The notes beneath the pieces were generated by a model that did not search any database, was not told the DNA's origin, and saw only the letters and a program-made list of their open reading frames with translations. A stretch of DNA of 64,000 bases from Jutongia huaianensis (GTDB lineage Bacteria > Bacillota > Clostridia > Lachnospirales > Lachnospiraceae), in contig NZ_JACRSX010000006.1 of NCBI RefSeq assembly GCF_014384985.1, positions 62,001 to 126,000 of the forward strand, written 5' to 3'. Both the position numbers and the translations under genes were made by a program. Shown piece by piece: positions 46,762-55,041 of this stretch. How positions within the stretch are numbered: the stretch's first letter is position 1; the number at the start of each line of letters is the position of its first letter.

Positions 46762-46925
46762 CCATTTCTTTCTCAACTCGCAAACTTTGGGCCGCAGGCA
46801 CAAATTTGCCGTGCGAAAAATTTTATTTTTCGCACTATCCTCCATTTCTTTCTCAGCCTGCAAATTTGGAGCCGCAGGCACAAATTTGCCGTATGAAAAA
46901 ACTTAGATATATGGTTTTTTCATAC
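46762..46925 (-). repeat. Two tandem ~80-bp hairpin repeats between DUF58 and transglutaminase genes
   Basis: Units at 46762-46835 and 46842-46925 repeat with exact 80-bp spacing and share CCGCAGGCACAAATTTGCCG and TTTCTTTCTCA. Each unit can form a long stem, GTATGAAAAAAC/GTTTTTTCATAC in one and GTGCGAAAAAT/ATTTTTCGCAC in the other. The differing bases change on both arms, which preserves pairing. Each unit also carries an internal GCAAATTTG/CAAA-type stem and ends in a Shine-Dalgarno-like GGAGG or GGGGG. Confidence 0.8.
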
Positions 46926-48088
46926 TATACCACAAGCTCCTTTGCTCCCAGCTGGCGTTCAATATCCGAAACATCACCGCTGTAACGTGCTTCTACCTCA
47001 CCGTTTTTCTTTAGTGTCAGTTCCGTGGTCAGCTCCAGACAGGTGACCCCCGGTGTTTCATGATACTTCTGACGATACAGCTCTTGCAGATCTTTTTTGT
47101 CGTGATATACCGAAAGCTGTCCCAGTTGAAACAACATCTCAAATATATTTTCCTCATTTTCAATACGATATCTGCAAACGTCACCTTTCCGGCTGTCAAA
47201 CCATATCACATGATGACGGCATCCTTCTACAACCATAGAATGGCTGACCGACGCCAGAATCTGCAGATAACTGTCTCTTTGTGTTTCGTCTTTTCTACGA
47301 TGTACGGCCGCCGGCTGATAGAGATCCAGATAGAAGTCCACAGGGCACCCCAAGGGCATGGACTGCTCCCTCACCATCATTTCCTCTGTCTTGGCCGACA
47401 GCTTCCAGTGAATACTCCTCAGCTTGTCCCCCGGCTGATAATCCCGGATCTGGAACACCTCGGATGGATCGTCTCCTCCCCGTTCTTTGGAATGTTCCTC
47501 ACTTTCCCCGGCAAAATCACGGCTCTGGCGGCTCACCATCACCGGTACCTCGCTGATCCTCGGCAGGACCAGCAGCGTCTCCGGTTCCAATGCTTTCCAG
47601 TATTTTGCAGACAACGGAAGCGCCACAAGTCCCAGAAAATCATAGCACCAGACCCTGCTAATCTCCATCCGGATACTGCCTACACATCTGCTCTGATACT
47701 CTGCCTTGATCTTCGCTGTCTTTTTGCTGCCTGCCAATGCTGTATAAAACCAGGTTTTCTCATCCTTCTGTCCCATAGGCAGCTTTCCCTTTACCTGCAC
47801 AGCCACCCTGCCGCCAATCGGGAATCCCCCGGTAGTCACATGCAGCATTACCGGCGTTTTCTGTCCCTGCTCCACCACCGGGATCGGCAGTTCCATACGA
47901 ATACTCGTATGACGCACCGCCGGAATCAATGTCAGCAGCAAAAAAACAGGAAGTGCAAGTTCGACATAAAACAGCATTAAAAAACTGGTACTTCCGTAAA
48001 GCACAGCCGTATATATCGTTGCTGCGATCACGATCAAATAGGTAATTAATCTTTTCACGTTAATAACCAGACCTTTCCCACTCGCCAC
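46925..48088 (-). CDS. DUF58 domain protein
   Basis: A 387-residue protein with two N-terminal membrane helices (~14-55), a beta-rich region and a C-terminal DUF58 (VWA-like) domain with RDYQPGDKLRSIHWKLSAKT near 215. DUF58 proteins pair with MoxR ATPases in chaperone-like complexes. GTG at 48086-48088 overlaps the moxR stop (TAGTG). An alternative GTG at 48056-48058 gives MKRLITYLIVIAATI, closer to many relatives. Confidence 0.88.
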   Translation of the reverse strand: MASGKGLVINVKRLITYLIVIAATIYTAVLYGSTSFLMLFYVELALPVFLLLTLIPAVRHTSIRMELPIPVVEQGQKTPVMLHVTTGGFPIGGRVAVQVKGKLPMGQKDEKTWFYTALAGSKKTAKIKAEYQSRCVGSIRMEISRVWCYDFLGLVALPLSAKYWKALEPETLLVLPRISEVPVMVSRQSRDFAGESEEHSKERGGDDPSEVFQIRDYQPGDKLRSIHWKLSAKTEEMMVREQSMPLGCPVDFYLDLYQPAAVHRRKDETQRDSYLQILASVSHSMVVEGCRHHVIWFDSRKGDVCRYRIENEENIFEMLFQLGQLSVYHDKKDLQELYRQKYHETPGVTCLELTTELTLKKNGEVEARYSGDVSDIERQLGAKELVV

Positions 48089-49035
48089 TATTTTCTTACT
48101 TTTGGCGTCCGAACACTTTCCATAATCTGCCCCAATACCGTATCTGTAGTAACATGACCTACACGCGCCTTGGAATTTAATACCAGACGATGACCTGCTA
48201 CCGCCGGAAATACCTCTGTCACATCATTTGGCACAACAAAATCACGGCCGGATAAAAATGCGGCTGCCTTTGCCATCTTTGCCAATGCGATAGTTCCACG
48301 GGGACTCATCCCCAGCTCCACAAGAGAATTCTCTCTTGTCGCTCTTGCCAGATCAACAATATACGCATAAATCTCATCGTGAAGAAAAACATTCTCCACC
48401 TCTGCCTGTATCATAGTCAGCTCCTGTGCCGGAATCACTCCCTGCACATCACTCAGCTGCATTCCATTACTTCTGCCTTTGGCAATGGCAATCTCATTCT
48501 CTGCATCCGGATATCCCATGGTCATACAGATCATAAAACGATCCAGCTGGGACTCCGGCAAAAGCTGTGTTCCAACACTTCCCACCGGATTCTCTGTGGC
48601 AATTACCACGAAAGGCTCCGGCACGCGCCTTGTCACACCATCCACTGTGACATTCCCCTCTTCCATAACCTCCAGCAATGCCGACTGTGTCTTTGGGGAA
48701 GTACGGTTGATCTCATCTGCCAGAAACAGATTGCACATGATCGCTCCCGGCTGATAAACAAAGGCTCCCTGCGCCTTATCGTACATAGAAAATCCCAAAA
48801 TATCTGCCGGCAGTACATCCGGTGTAAACTGCATACGATGGCTGTCCATCTCCATAGCACCTGCAAATGCCATAGCAAGTGTTGTTTTTCCTACACCGGG
48901 AATATCATCGATCAGAATATGTCCCCCTGCCAAAATTGCAGACATGGCAAGCTTGACACATTCATCCTTACCGATCACTACCTTTTTTACCTCATTCATT
49001 ACTGCATATGCTTCCTGAAAATATCTCTCGTCCAT
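48088..49035 (-). CDS. MoxR-family AAA+ ATPase
   Basis: MoxR ATPases act as assembly chaperones, usually with DUF58/VWA partners. The 315 residues have Walker A DDIPGVGKTTLA (near 42), Walker B LFLADEINRTSPKTQSALLE (near 105) and sensor FVVIATENPVG. The start at 49033-49035 lies 27 bp after the truncated subtilase frame, with only a weak ribosome-binding site and no room for a promoter. It is therefore probably transcribed from the promoter of the interrupted gene. Confidence 0.9.
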   Translation of the reverse strand: MDERYFQEAYAVMNEVKKVVIGKDECVKLAMSAILAGGHILIDDIPGVGKTTLAMAFAGAMEMDSHRMQFTPDVLPADILGFSMYDKAQGAFVYQPGAIMCNLFLADEINRTSPKTQSALLEVMEEGNVTVDGVTRRVPEPFVVIATENPVGSVGTQLLPESQLDRFMICMTMGYPDAENEIAIAKGRSNGMQLSDVQGVIPAQELTMIQAEVENVFLHDEIYAYIVDLARATRENSLVELGMSPRGTIALAKMAKAAAFLSGRDFVVPNDVTEVFPAVAGHRLVLNSKARVGHVTTDTVLGQIMESVRTPKVRK

Positions 49036-49061
49036 TAATTTAACACCAACCCTTTCTCCGT

Positions 49062-49394
49062 TTATCGAACTCCAGCCCCCGTATCTATAATCCCGAACAT
49101 TACACCCTGTCCGAAAAGCTCCAGACGCGGCTGTCTGCGAGCCATGGCAATCCCTGTTTCCTCCAGCATCTGCGCAGAGCTTAAAAGACCAAAACATCTG
49201 GGGATCTCCAATTCTGCATTCCGACGGTTGCTGTCCACCTGCGCTCCCTCCAGATATACAATCGCGAACCGGGAGCTTACCAGCTGATAGCACTCTGTTT
49301 CATACTGTTCCGGCACCAGCTCCGGCCGGTTGCCGTACTCCACAATATAGTCCTCATACTCTTCAGAATAAATTTTGTCCTGACAATCCAACAC
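49062..49394 (-). pseudogene. N-terminal part of the interrupted Csp-like subtilase
   Basis: 110 codons from a GTG (GGGAGGG upstream) encode a Csp-type prodomain (LDCQDKIYSEEYEDYIVEYG ... RRQPRLELFGQGVMFGIID) ending in DTG, the catalytic Asp motif, followed by AGVR and a stop. The continuation IDYTHPSF is found at 43804. Csp-type proteases process germination proteins in clostridial spores. It may still be translated, helping expression of moxR behind it. Confidence 0.78.
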
Positions 49395-49451
49395 ATTCCC
49401 TCCCGGATTAAACTGATGCCACGGATTGCTCCATTGCCATGCAATTTCCGC

Positions 49452-49512
49452 AATCCTGCAAACACCTGTGATCCCGCATATTTGCAGGCAAATCTGCTTC
49501 CTGCCGGTGTTT
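49452..49512 (-). repeat. Dispersed 61-bp hairpin repeat, copy 2
   Basis: 84% identical to 32702-32762. The outer arms AAACACC/GGTGTTT pair perfectly here and the inner stem GCAGATTTGC/GCAAATATGC has one mismatch. It lies between clpX and the subtilase fragment. Confidence 0.75.
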
Positions 49513-49570
49513 CACCCTTACATCATTATCTTATGCAAAAGCCTCATATCCCGTGACGGAATATAATGTC

Positions 49571-50998
49571 TTAATCCGGACGCTGCGTCAGTAACGTCGC
49601 TTCGCCGCTCTCTCTCATCTCGATCTTCGGCGATCCATGATGCTCAATATAATCCTTTGTGATAGTCACCCTGCCAATAAGATCATCCTTCGGGATCTCA
49701 TACATAATATCCAGCATAAACTCCTCTATGATCGCCCGAAGTGCTCTGGCACCTGTCTTTTTCTCTGCCGCCTTTTTTGCAATGGCCGCTACTGCCTCCT
49801 GATCAAACTGCAGATCTACCTCATCCAGCAGAAGAAGCTTCTGATACTGCTTAAGGATTGCATTTTTCGGCTCTGTCATAACTCTTGCCAGCATCTCCTC
49901 TGTCATTGCCTGCAGCGAAAAGATCACCGGCAGACGTCCCAGAAACTCAGGAATCATACCAAATTCTCTCAGATCCTCTACCGTCACCTTAGACAAAATA
50001 TTTTCATCCTTGTCATAAGTATCCGACAGCTCTGCCTGAAAACCGATGGACGCCTGACTTGTCAGACGTTTTTTAATAATCTTGTCAAGCTCCGGAAATG
50101 CTCCACCACAGATAAACAGAATATTTCGGGTATCTATCGTGGTCATCGGTACCATGGCATTTTTGTTGGTGGCCCCCACCGGCACCTCCACCTCGCTGCC
50201 CTCCAGAAGCTTCAACATCCCTTGTTGTACCGACTCACCGCTGACATCACGGCTGTTGGTATTACGCTTTTTCGCAATTTTATCAATCTCATCAATAAAG
50301 ATAATACCCTGCTGTGCCTTCTCCACATCATTGTCCGCTGCTGCCAGAAGCTTTGATAAGACGCTCTCCACATCATCACCAATATAACCTGCTTCTGTGA
50401 GACTGGTAGCATCTGTGATCGCCAGAGGTACCTGCAGGATCCTTGCCAGTGTCTTAACCAGATAGGTCTTACCACAACCGGTAGGTCCCACCATCAGAAT
50501 ATTGGATTTCTCAATTTCAATCTCATCCATGGTATCTGTCAGAACGCGCTTATAGTGATTATAAACTGCTACAGACATTACCTTTTTGGCATAATCCTGT
50601 CCGATCACATACTCGTCCAGATGCTTTTTAATAATATGCGGAGCCGGAAGATGGCGGATATCTATGATGCCTTTCGTATCTCCGTTTTCTCCCTCCCCCT
50701 TCTCTGCCTTCGGTTCTTCCTTCTTTTTCTTTTTTAACTTCTGATTCTGGGGAATGTCCTCAAATCCGTTTGGCCCACCGGTAAACATATCCATATATGG
50801 CGGCATGCCTCCCATCATCCCCGGAAATCCATTCATATTCCCCATGGAATCAAATGTTTTCTGCATACAATCTGCGCAGATGCAGATATTATTCGGAATA
50901 TGAATCATCTTGCCTGCTTTGCTCTCCGGCCGCCTGCAAAGATAGCAGACCTGCTCATATTCGGAATTGTCATTCTGGTTGTTATTATCTTCTGCCAT
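49571..50998 (-). CDS. clpX: ClpX-type AAA+ unfoldase, variant form
   Basis: ClpX unfolds proteins for ClpP. The 475 residues have an N-terminal zinc domain (CYLCRRPESK ... CICADC), AAA+ with Walker A GPTGCGKT (~170), IIFIDEIDK and the ClpP-binding IGF loop (SQASIGFQAE near 325). Between the zinc domain and AAA+ is an unusual ~70-residue linker, Met/Gly/Pro-rich and then Lys/Glu-rich. That suggests a paralogue beside a housekeeping clpX elsewhere. It follows the carboxypeptidase gene by 19 bp, so the two are co-transcribed. Confidence 0.85.
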   Translation of the reverse strand: MAEDNNNQNDNSEYEQVCYLCRRPESKAGKMIHIPNNICICADCMQKTFDSMGNMNGFPGMMGGMPPYMDMFTGGPNGFEDIPQNQKLKKKKKEEPKAEKGEGENGDTKGIIDIRHLPAPHIIKKHLDEYVIGQDYAKKVMSVAVYNHYKRVLTDTMDEIEIEKSNILMVGPTGCGKTYLVKTLARILQVPLAITDATSLTEAGYIGDDVESVLSKLLAAADNDVEKAQQGIIFIDEIDKIAKKRNTNSRDVSGESVQQGMLKLLEGSEVEVPVGATNKNAMVPMTTIDTRNILFICGGAFPELDKIIKKRLTSQASIGFQAELSDTYDKDENILSKVTVEDLREFGMIPEFLGRLPVIFSLQAMTEEMLARVMTEPKNAILKQYQKLLLLDEVDLQFDQEAVAAIAKKAAEKKTGARALRAIIEEFMLDIMYEIPKDDLIGRVTITKDYIEHHGSPKIEMRESGEATLLTQRPD

Positions 50999-51017
50999 AA
51001 AATCCTATACCTTTCTG

Positions 51018-52676
51018 TTATTTATCAAAATCATAAAAACTTCTTCCAAAGCTTTCCCTTGTTTTCTTACGATTCTTTTTCATTTTTCTTGCGCTGATGC
51101 TGCTGCCACTGTCGGACATCTTTGCTCCGGTTGTGCGGCGGCTGCTGGTATAATCTGCCCCACGGCGTCTGCGTCCCTTCCGCTTGCTTGCCGAGAAGGA
51201 ACGACGGCTGTTTAAGGACATACCCCCTGAGGCCCGGCGGCTTCTCGTACGGCTTCTGCGCTTACGCCGGGAATTCATCCGGTAATTGAGTACCAGCAGA
51301 ACGATCAGAAGGATCACTAATGCTGCCACGATCACCAGAATGACTCTGTCCCGGAAAAAGGACACCATATTATAAAAACTGTATTTAATTCCGGACAGCT
51401 TCTGCAGGATCACCGCATGCTTTTTATTGTTGGTCTTAATCTGCCTGATCTCGGAATCCACGATCCGGCGGGATGCTTCATCCAGATGTGATGCCGACTT
51501 GGTGCTGTCATAAATGATATCCGTGGAACCCACCATACGTCCATCGTATGTGTATTTTACAGTTCCGATCACATTCTCGCCATCCTGCAGCTTCACCGAA
51601 TTGTCATACTGGATCTGCTGCTTTGCCTTCCTGAGTGCCACTCCCTTCGGAAGGATTACTGCGGACTCTGCAGACAGACGGAGCGGGGACTGATCCGCAT
51701 TAAAATAACTGTCGAAAGTATTGAACAGGTTTTCATTGACGTCACTGTTCTCACCATTGACCGCATGCTTGGAAAACTTCTCAAATGCGTAATCCAGAAT
51801 CCTTGTGGTATCTGTATACTCATTTGGCTCCCCCTGCTTTGGGCTGTTACCCTTCATGATAACAGACACAAGCTGCATGCCATCCTTTTCCGCAAAGGTC
51901 ACAAGCGTAGAATGTGCCATGGAAGTGTAGCCCGTCTTGCCACCGATCACATAGTCCTTCTCATAACGGCTGCTCGTTTCATAACCATTGATCATCTGAT
52001 GATGGTTCAGAAGCTGGCCTCCGAGGATCTCGCTGGCTTTTCTCTTATTCGTTGATTTCACCTGATATGTTCTGGTGCCACAGATTTTCTGGAAAGAAGG
52101 ATTCTTCCAGGCCTCTCTGGCGATACATGCCATATCATAGGCAGACGTATAATGGTCGTCATTGTGAAGTCCGTTGGGATTCATAAAATGGGTATCCTTA
52201 AGCCCAAGCTGTGCCACGCGCTGATTCATCATCTCCACAAACTTGTCCACACTTCCCGCCACATGATCGGCTGCTACCAGACACATTTCATTGGCAGACT
52301 GGAGCATGATGCCATAAAGCACCTGCTCGATCGTGAACTTCTCCCCCGGCACACAGTACATAGAGGAGCTGCCGGTCTCAATGCCGTGGGCTTCCGCCTC
52401 TGTAAAAGTGACCACATCACTCGGTGAGCTGTTTTCCAGGGTAAGAAGTGATGTCATAATCTTTGTGATACTGGCCGGATAGTGCTTTTTATGAATATTT
52501 TTTGAATAAAGCACCGTTCCCGTAGAAAGCTCCATAACGATAGCAGACGCACTGCTGAGACTTCCTTTGTCCGGTCCCTTAGGCCATTTTGCAGCCGCCT
52601 GTGCTGTAGAACTGCAGATACTTCCCACCATGATAATTCCCGCCATCAAAGCGGCAAATATTCTCTTCCTTTTCAT
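51018..52676 (-). CDS. D-alanyl-D-alanine carboxypeptidase with basic cytoplasmic tail
   Basis: A penicillin-binding protein of the S11 family that trims peptidoglycan pentapeptides. The 552 residues have a signal peptide, SxxK in HYPASITKIMT (~70), SxN in MLQSANEM and KTG in VIGGKTGYTSM. After the catalytic and beta domains comes a membrane helix (~440-462) and a ~90-residue C-terminal tail rich in Arg, Ser and Lys (NSRRKRRSRTRSRRASGG). Most PBP5-type enzymes end in an amphipathic helix, so this tail is atypical. The start at 52674-52676 follows GAGGT. Confidence 0.9.
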   Translation of the reverse strand: MKRKRIFAALMAGIIMVGSICSSTAQAAAKWPKGPDKGSLSSASAIVMELSTGTVLYSKNIHKKHYPASITKIMTSLLTLENSSPSDVVTFTEAEAHGIETGSSSMYCVPGEKFTIEQVLYGIMLQSANEMCLVAADHVAGSVDKFVEMMNQRVAQLGLKDTHFMNPNGLHNDDHYTSAYDMACIAREAWKNPSFQKICGTRTYQVKSTNKRKASEILGGQLLNHHQMINGYETSSRYEKDYVIGGKTGYTSMAHSTLVTFAEKDGMQLVSVIMKGNSPKQGEPNEYTDTTRILDYAFEKFSKHAVNGENSDVNENLFNTFDSYFNADQSPLRLSAESAVILPKGVALRKAKQQIQYDNSVKLQDGENVIGTVKYTYDGRMVGSTDIIYDSTKSASHLDEASRRIVDSEIRQIKTNNKKHAVILQKLSGIKYSFYNMVSFFRDRVILVIVAALVILLIVLLVLNYRMNSRRKRRSRTRSRRASGGMSLNSRRSFSASKRKGRRRRGADYTSSRRTTGAKMSDSGSSISARKMKKNRKKTRESFGRSFYDFDK

Positions 52677-52797
52677 CATAAACCTCATTTCTGAATTTTA
52701 TATAATTTTCATCTCTGTGCCAGAGGCACAGCCTTCCAATGATCTGTTTCACCGCGTACTGTCATATAAGCACACTTGAATATAAGTATAATATTAT

Positions 52798-52826
52798 TTG
52801 CATGAAAACGCAACTTATGTTATACT
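52798..52826 (+). promoter_or_regulatory. Promoter of tRNA-Arg
   Basis: TTGCAT (52798-52803), 17-base spacer, TATACT (52821-52826), 18 bp before the tRNA. Confidence 0.8.
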
Positions 52827-52843
52827 TGTCGTCGATATGGATT

Positions 52844-52915
52844 GTTTCCTTAGTTAAATGGATATAACGGCCCCCTCCTAAGGGGCAGTTGAGGGTTCGA
52901 TTCCCCCAGGAAACG
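52844..52915 (+). tRNA. tRNA-Arg (anticodon CCU)
   Basis: It folds as a 72-base cloverleaf. Acceptor stem GTTTCCT/AGGAAAC, D stem GTTA/TAAC, anticodon stem GCCCC/GGGGC with loop CTCCTAA (anticodon CCT, 52877-52879), T loop TTCGATT. The T stem has one A-C mismatch (52892 with 52906). CCA is not encoded. It has its own promoter and terminator. Confidence 0.93.
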
Positions 52916-52920
52916 CTGAA

Positions 52921-52952
52921 AAGAGTGCGGGCGAGATTTCACCTGCACTCTT
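52921..52952 (+). terminator. Terminator after tRNA-Arg
   Basis: AAGAGTGC/GCACTCTT stem extended by GG/CC pairs, then CTTTCATT. Confidence 0.75.
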
Positions 52953-53013
52953 CTTTCATTATTCCGTTATTTCCATTTCTTCCCACTTTCATTTAAAAAT
53001 TGAAGATAGTATT

Positions 53014-53670
53014 TTATTGTCCCTGTGATTCTCCCGCCTGTTTTATCCCCAGCAGCTCCATTAACCCCTGTCCTGCTGCCGCCCCCGGCACGGCCTGAAA
53101 AACATTGATAAACCGGCTGTCACTGCTCCGGTTGCGAAATGCCGGATAGAGAAATCCACATTCCGGCTCTCCCGGCTCGTAATCCTCCTCCAGAGAACAA
53201 ACAATCCCCACCAGAAAATCGTAAATCTCCTCGGACTCCCACTGGCTGGCACCATCCGTGCCCTTCCGCGGAATGTCATATCCACCGTAAAACATATACA
53301 CGGCACACCCGCCGCTTTCATGGAAATATTTTCCTGCTTCCTCGTAAAACATTTCCAACAGGGCATCATTTTTCAGCTCACTCTGATTTAACGACAGGAG
53401 CAGCTTACGCATGCTGTCATCCGTCATATCCTGTCTGCGGTACGGATACTCCTTTAGCTGTACATTCGTTTCCGCAAAGGGCACCGCCTTGGCAAGTTTT
53501 ATATTTTTGTCCCGTTCGGACGATGTCAGATTCAGAAAATGCTGGTTAAAGGTGCCGTCAATATAGCCCTCCTCGTCCAGATAAGCTCCTGCAATACGGG
53601 CAAAGCAGTTTCTTTTGACTGTCATACGTCTCGTCAGCTCCAGCATATCCTCCCGGTTTATCATACCCAT
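53014..53670 (-). CDS. DUF4317-like protein
   Basis: 218 residues, beginning MGMINREDMLELTRRMTVKRN, with FARIAGAYLDEEGYIDGTFN and a C-terminal part containing VGIVCSLEEDYEPGEPECGFLYPAF. This resembles the N-terminal half of DUF4317 proteins, which are usually ~350-400 residues, so this is a short member or a truncated copy. GGAGG precedes the start. Function unknown. Confidence 0.65.
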   Translation of the reverse strand: MGMINREDMLELTRRMTVKRNCFARIAGAYLDEEGYIDGTFNQHFLNLTSSERDKNIKLAKAVPFAETNVQLKEYPYRRQDMTDDSMRKLLLSLNQSELKNDALLEMFYEEAGKYFHESGGCAVYMFYGGYDIPRKGTDGASQWESEEIYDFLVGIVCSLEEDYEPGEPECGFLYPAFRNRSSDSRFINVFQAVPGAAAGQGLMELLGIKQAGESQGQ

Positions 53671-53720
53671 GGTTTATAAATCCTCCGTTTCTTTATAAGC
53701 TCCCCGATCCATCGTCATTT

Positions 53721-54806
53721 TCATCCCCATAAATTGTCGGTACCTACAAAAACATCATAAATTCTTTTGTATTGAAAACCCTTTTTATTTACGGTATCAT
53801 CAGGAATCACAATTTTTAATTCCACCAATTGATTGATGATATTAGACGCACTGTTATATGATACTCCTGACATTTCCTGTACTTCCTTTTTCGTAAAAAC
53901 AATCTGCTTCATGATCACCGGCATGATCCGATATACTGCAGTCCCCTTTATCACCTCAATAGACTGCATATCTTCTTTATAAATATTTTTGATCCGCTCC
54001 AGCTTATAAATGTAAGCATTACATTGCTCTATGACACATTGCAGAAAAAACTTAATATATCCCGCTGTATTTCCTCTTCTACATTCCATCAAGTATCTCT
54101 GATAAGACGGTTTGTATAATTCTAAAATTTCTGACATATACAAAATAGGAGTTCCCGACTCAAATAATGCCATCTGAACCGGGATCAATGCTCTTCCCAA
54201 ACGTCCATTGCCGTCTTTATATGCATGAATCGTCTCAAACTGCATATGTGACAATGCAATGTTGATCAGCAACGGGTCAATAAATTCATCATTCATATAT
54301 TGATATAAGTTCACTAATAACCCATAAACTTCCTCGGGTGCAGGCGAGACAAACGCTGCATTTTCCATACTGCAGCCTCTGGGTCCGATCCAGTTTTGTG
54401 TGGTTCTAATCTGTCCCGGAGTTTTCATAGACCCCCGTACGCTGTCCAAAATCAGCTTGTGCATGTTATTTACAAGCTCATAATCAATCTGTCCTGCAGA
54501 CTTTAAATAAGTAACTGCATATTCCATTGTCTTCTTCAGATTCTGAATTTCCCGGTTCTCATCTGTTTTCTCCATATATTTTAAATAAAACATTTCATCC
54601 TGAGAAATCTGGGTTCCCTCAATCTGTGTTGATTTGTAACTCTCATTCAAAAGAACCGAATCCAGAAAAAAACTGGCATCAAACTCCAATGTATGAAGCA
54701 AGGACTTATATTCTCCGTATTTCTCATTTGCTTCCGAAATAAGCCTTAGCATTTCCTTATCAATCGTGTATTCCAAAGGCATCTTTTTTGCCTGAAATGG
54801 CTGCAT
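53721..54806 (-). CDS. Fic/DOC family protein with internal inhibitory motif
   Basis: Fic enzymes transfer AMP or similar groups to proteins. The 361 residues have the N-terminal inhibitory helix motif STQIEG (near 57), so it is a class II self-inhibited Fic. The Fic core has HAYKDGNGRLGR (near 190), with Tyr replacing the usual Phe of HPFxxGNGR. A C-terminal winged-helix region with KKEVQEMSGVSYNSASNIIN follows. Two palindromes upstream (54861-54930) may be operators for autoregulation. ATG at 54804-54806 follows GGGGTGA. Confidence 0.88.
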   Translation of the reverse strand: MQPFQAKKMPLEYTIDKEMLRLISEANEKYGEYKSLLHTLEFDASFFLDSVLLNESYKSTQIEGTQISQDEMFYLKYMEKTDENREIQNLKKTMEYAVTYLKSAGQIDYELVNNMHKLILDSVRGSMKTPGQIRTTQNWIGPRGCSMENAAFVSPAPEEVYGLLVNLYQYMNDEFIDPLLINIALSHMQFETIHAYKDGNGRLGRALIPVQMALFESGTPILYMSEILELYKPSYQRYLMECRRGNTAGYIKFFLQCVIEQCNAYIYKLERIKNIYKEDMQSIEVIKGTAVYRIMPVIMKQIVFTKKEVQEMSGVSYNSASNIINQLVELKIVIPDDTVNKKGFQYKRIYDVFVGTDNLWG

Positions 54807-54860
54807 AAAATCACCCCTTTTTTCATATATTACCACATTATTCTGAAAAAAATCACTAAT

Positions 54861-54930
54861 TTTTCAAAAAACAGAAATTTTTCATTAAAATCCCAAAGAT
54901 TTTCACTATATTTTCAAAAAACTGAAATTA
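54861..54930. promoter_or_regulatory. Two 20-bp direct repeats upstream of fic
   Basis: TTTTCAAAAAACAGAAATTT (54861-54880) and TTTTCAAAAAACTGAAATTA (54911-54930) match at 18 of 20 positions and lie exactly 50 bp apart. Each contains a short TTTC(A)/(T)GAAA dyad. They sit between fic and the divergent HAD gene and could be operators for the Fic winged-helix domain. Confidence 0.5.
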
Positions 54931-55041
54931 TATCTTTACGAACACACCAAAAATGTATTAAGATGAAAAAAACAGTTTTTTATGCGCAGAAATATAATAT
55001 TATATTACAAATTTTTGATATATGAAAGGATGGTATGTTTT

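Larger units (their letters stand above)
43810..49076 (-). other. Three-gene block interrupting the subtilase gene
   Basis: The reading frame of the subtilase ends and resumes at the same codon triplet on either side of this 5.27-kb block. The block carries MoxR, DUF58 and transglutaminase genes and tail terminators. A run of G is present at both edges, so a short target duplication is possible. No transposase, integrase or long terminal repeat is visible, so the mechanism is unknown. Confidence 0.65.

Noticed and set aside
46753..46881. N-terminal extension of the transglutaminase protein
   Set aside because: It would translate the tandem hairpin repeats; the GTG at 46750-46752 has a good ribosome-binding site and starts the membrane region.
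43810..49076. Idea that the block splitting the subtilase is a skin-type element with its own recombinase
   Set aside because: None of the three genes is a serine or tyrosine recombinase and no long direct repeats are seen at the edges; excision remains only a hypothesis to test.
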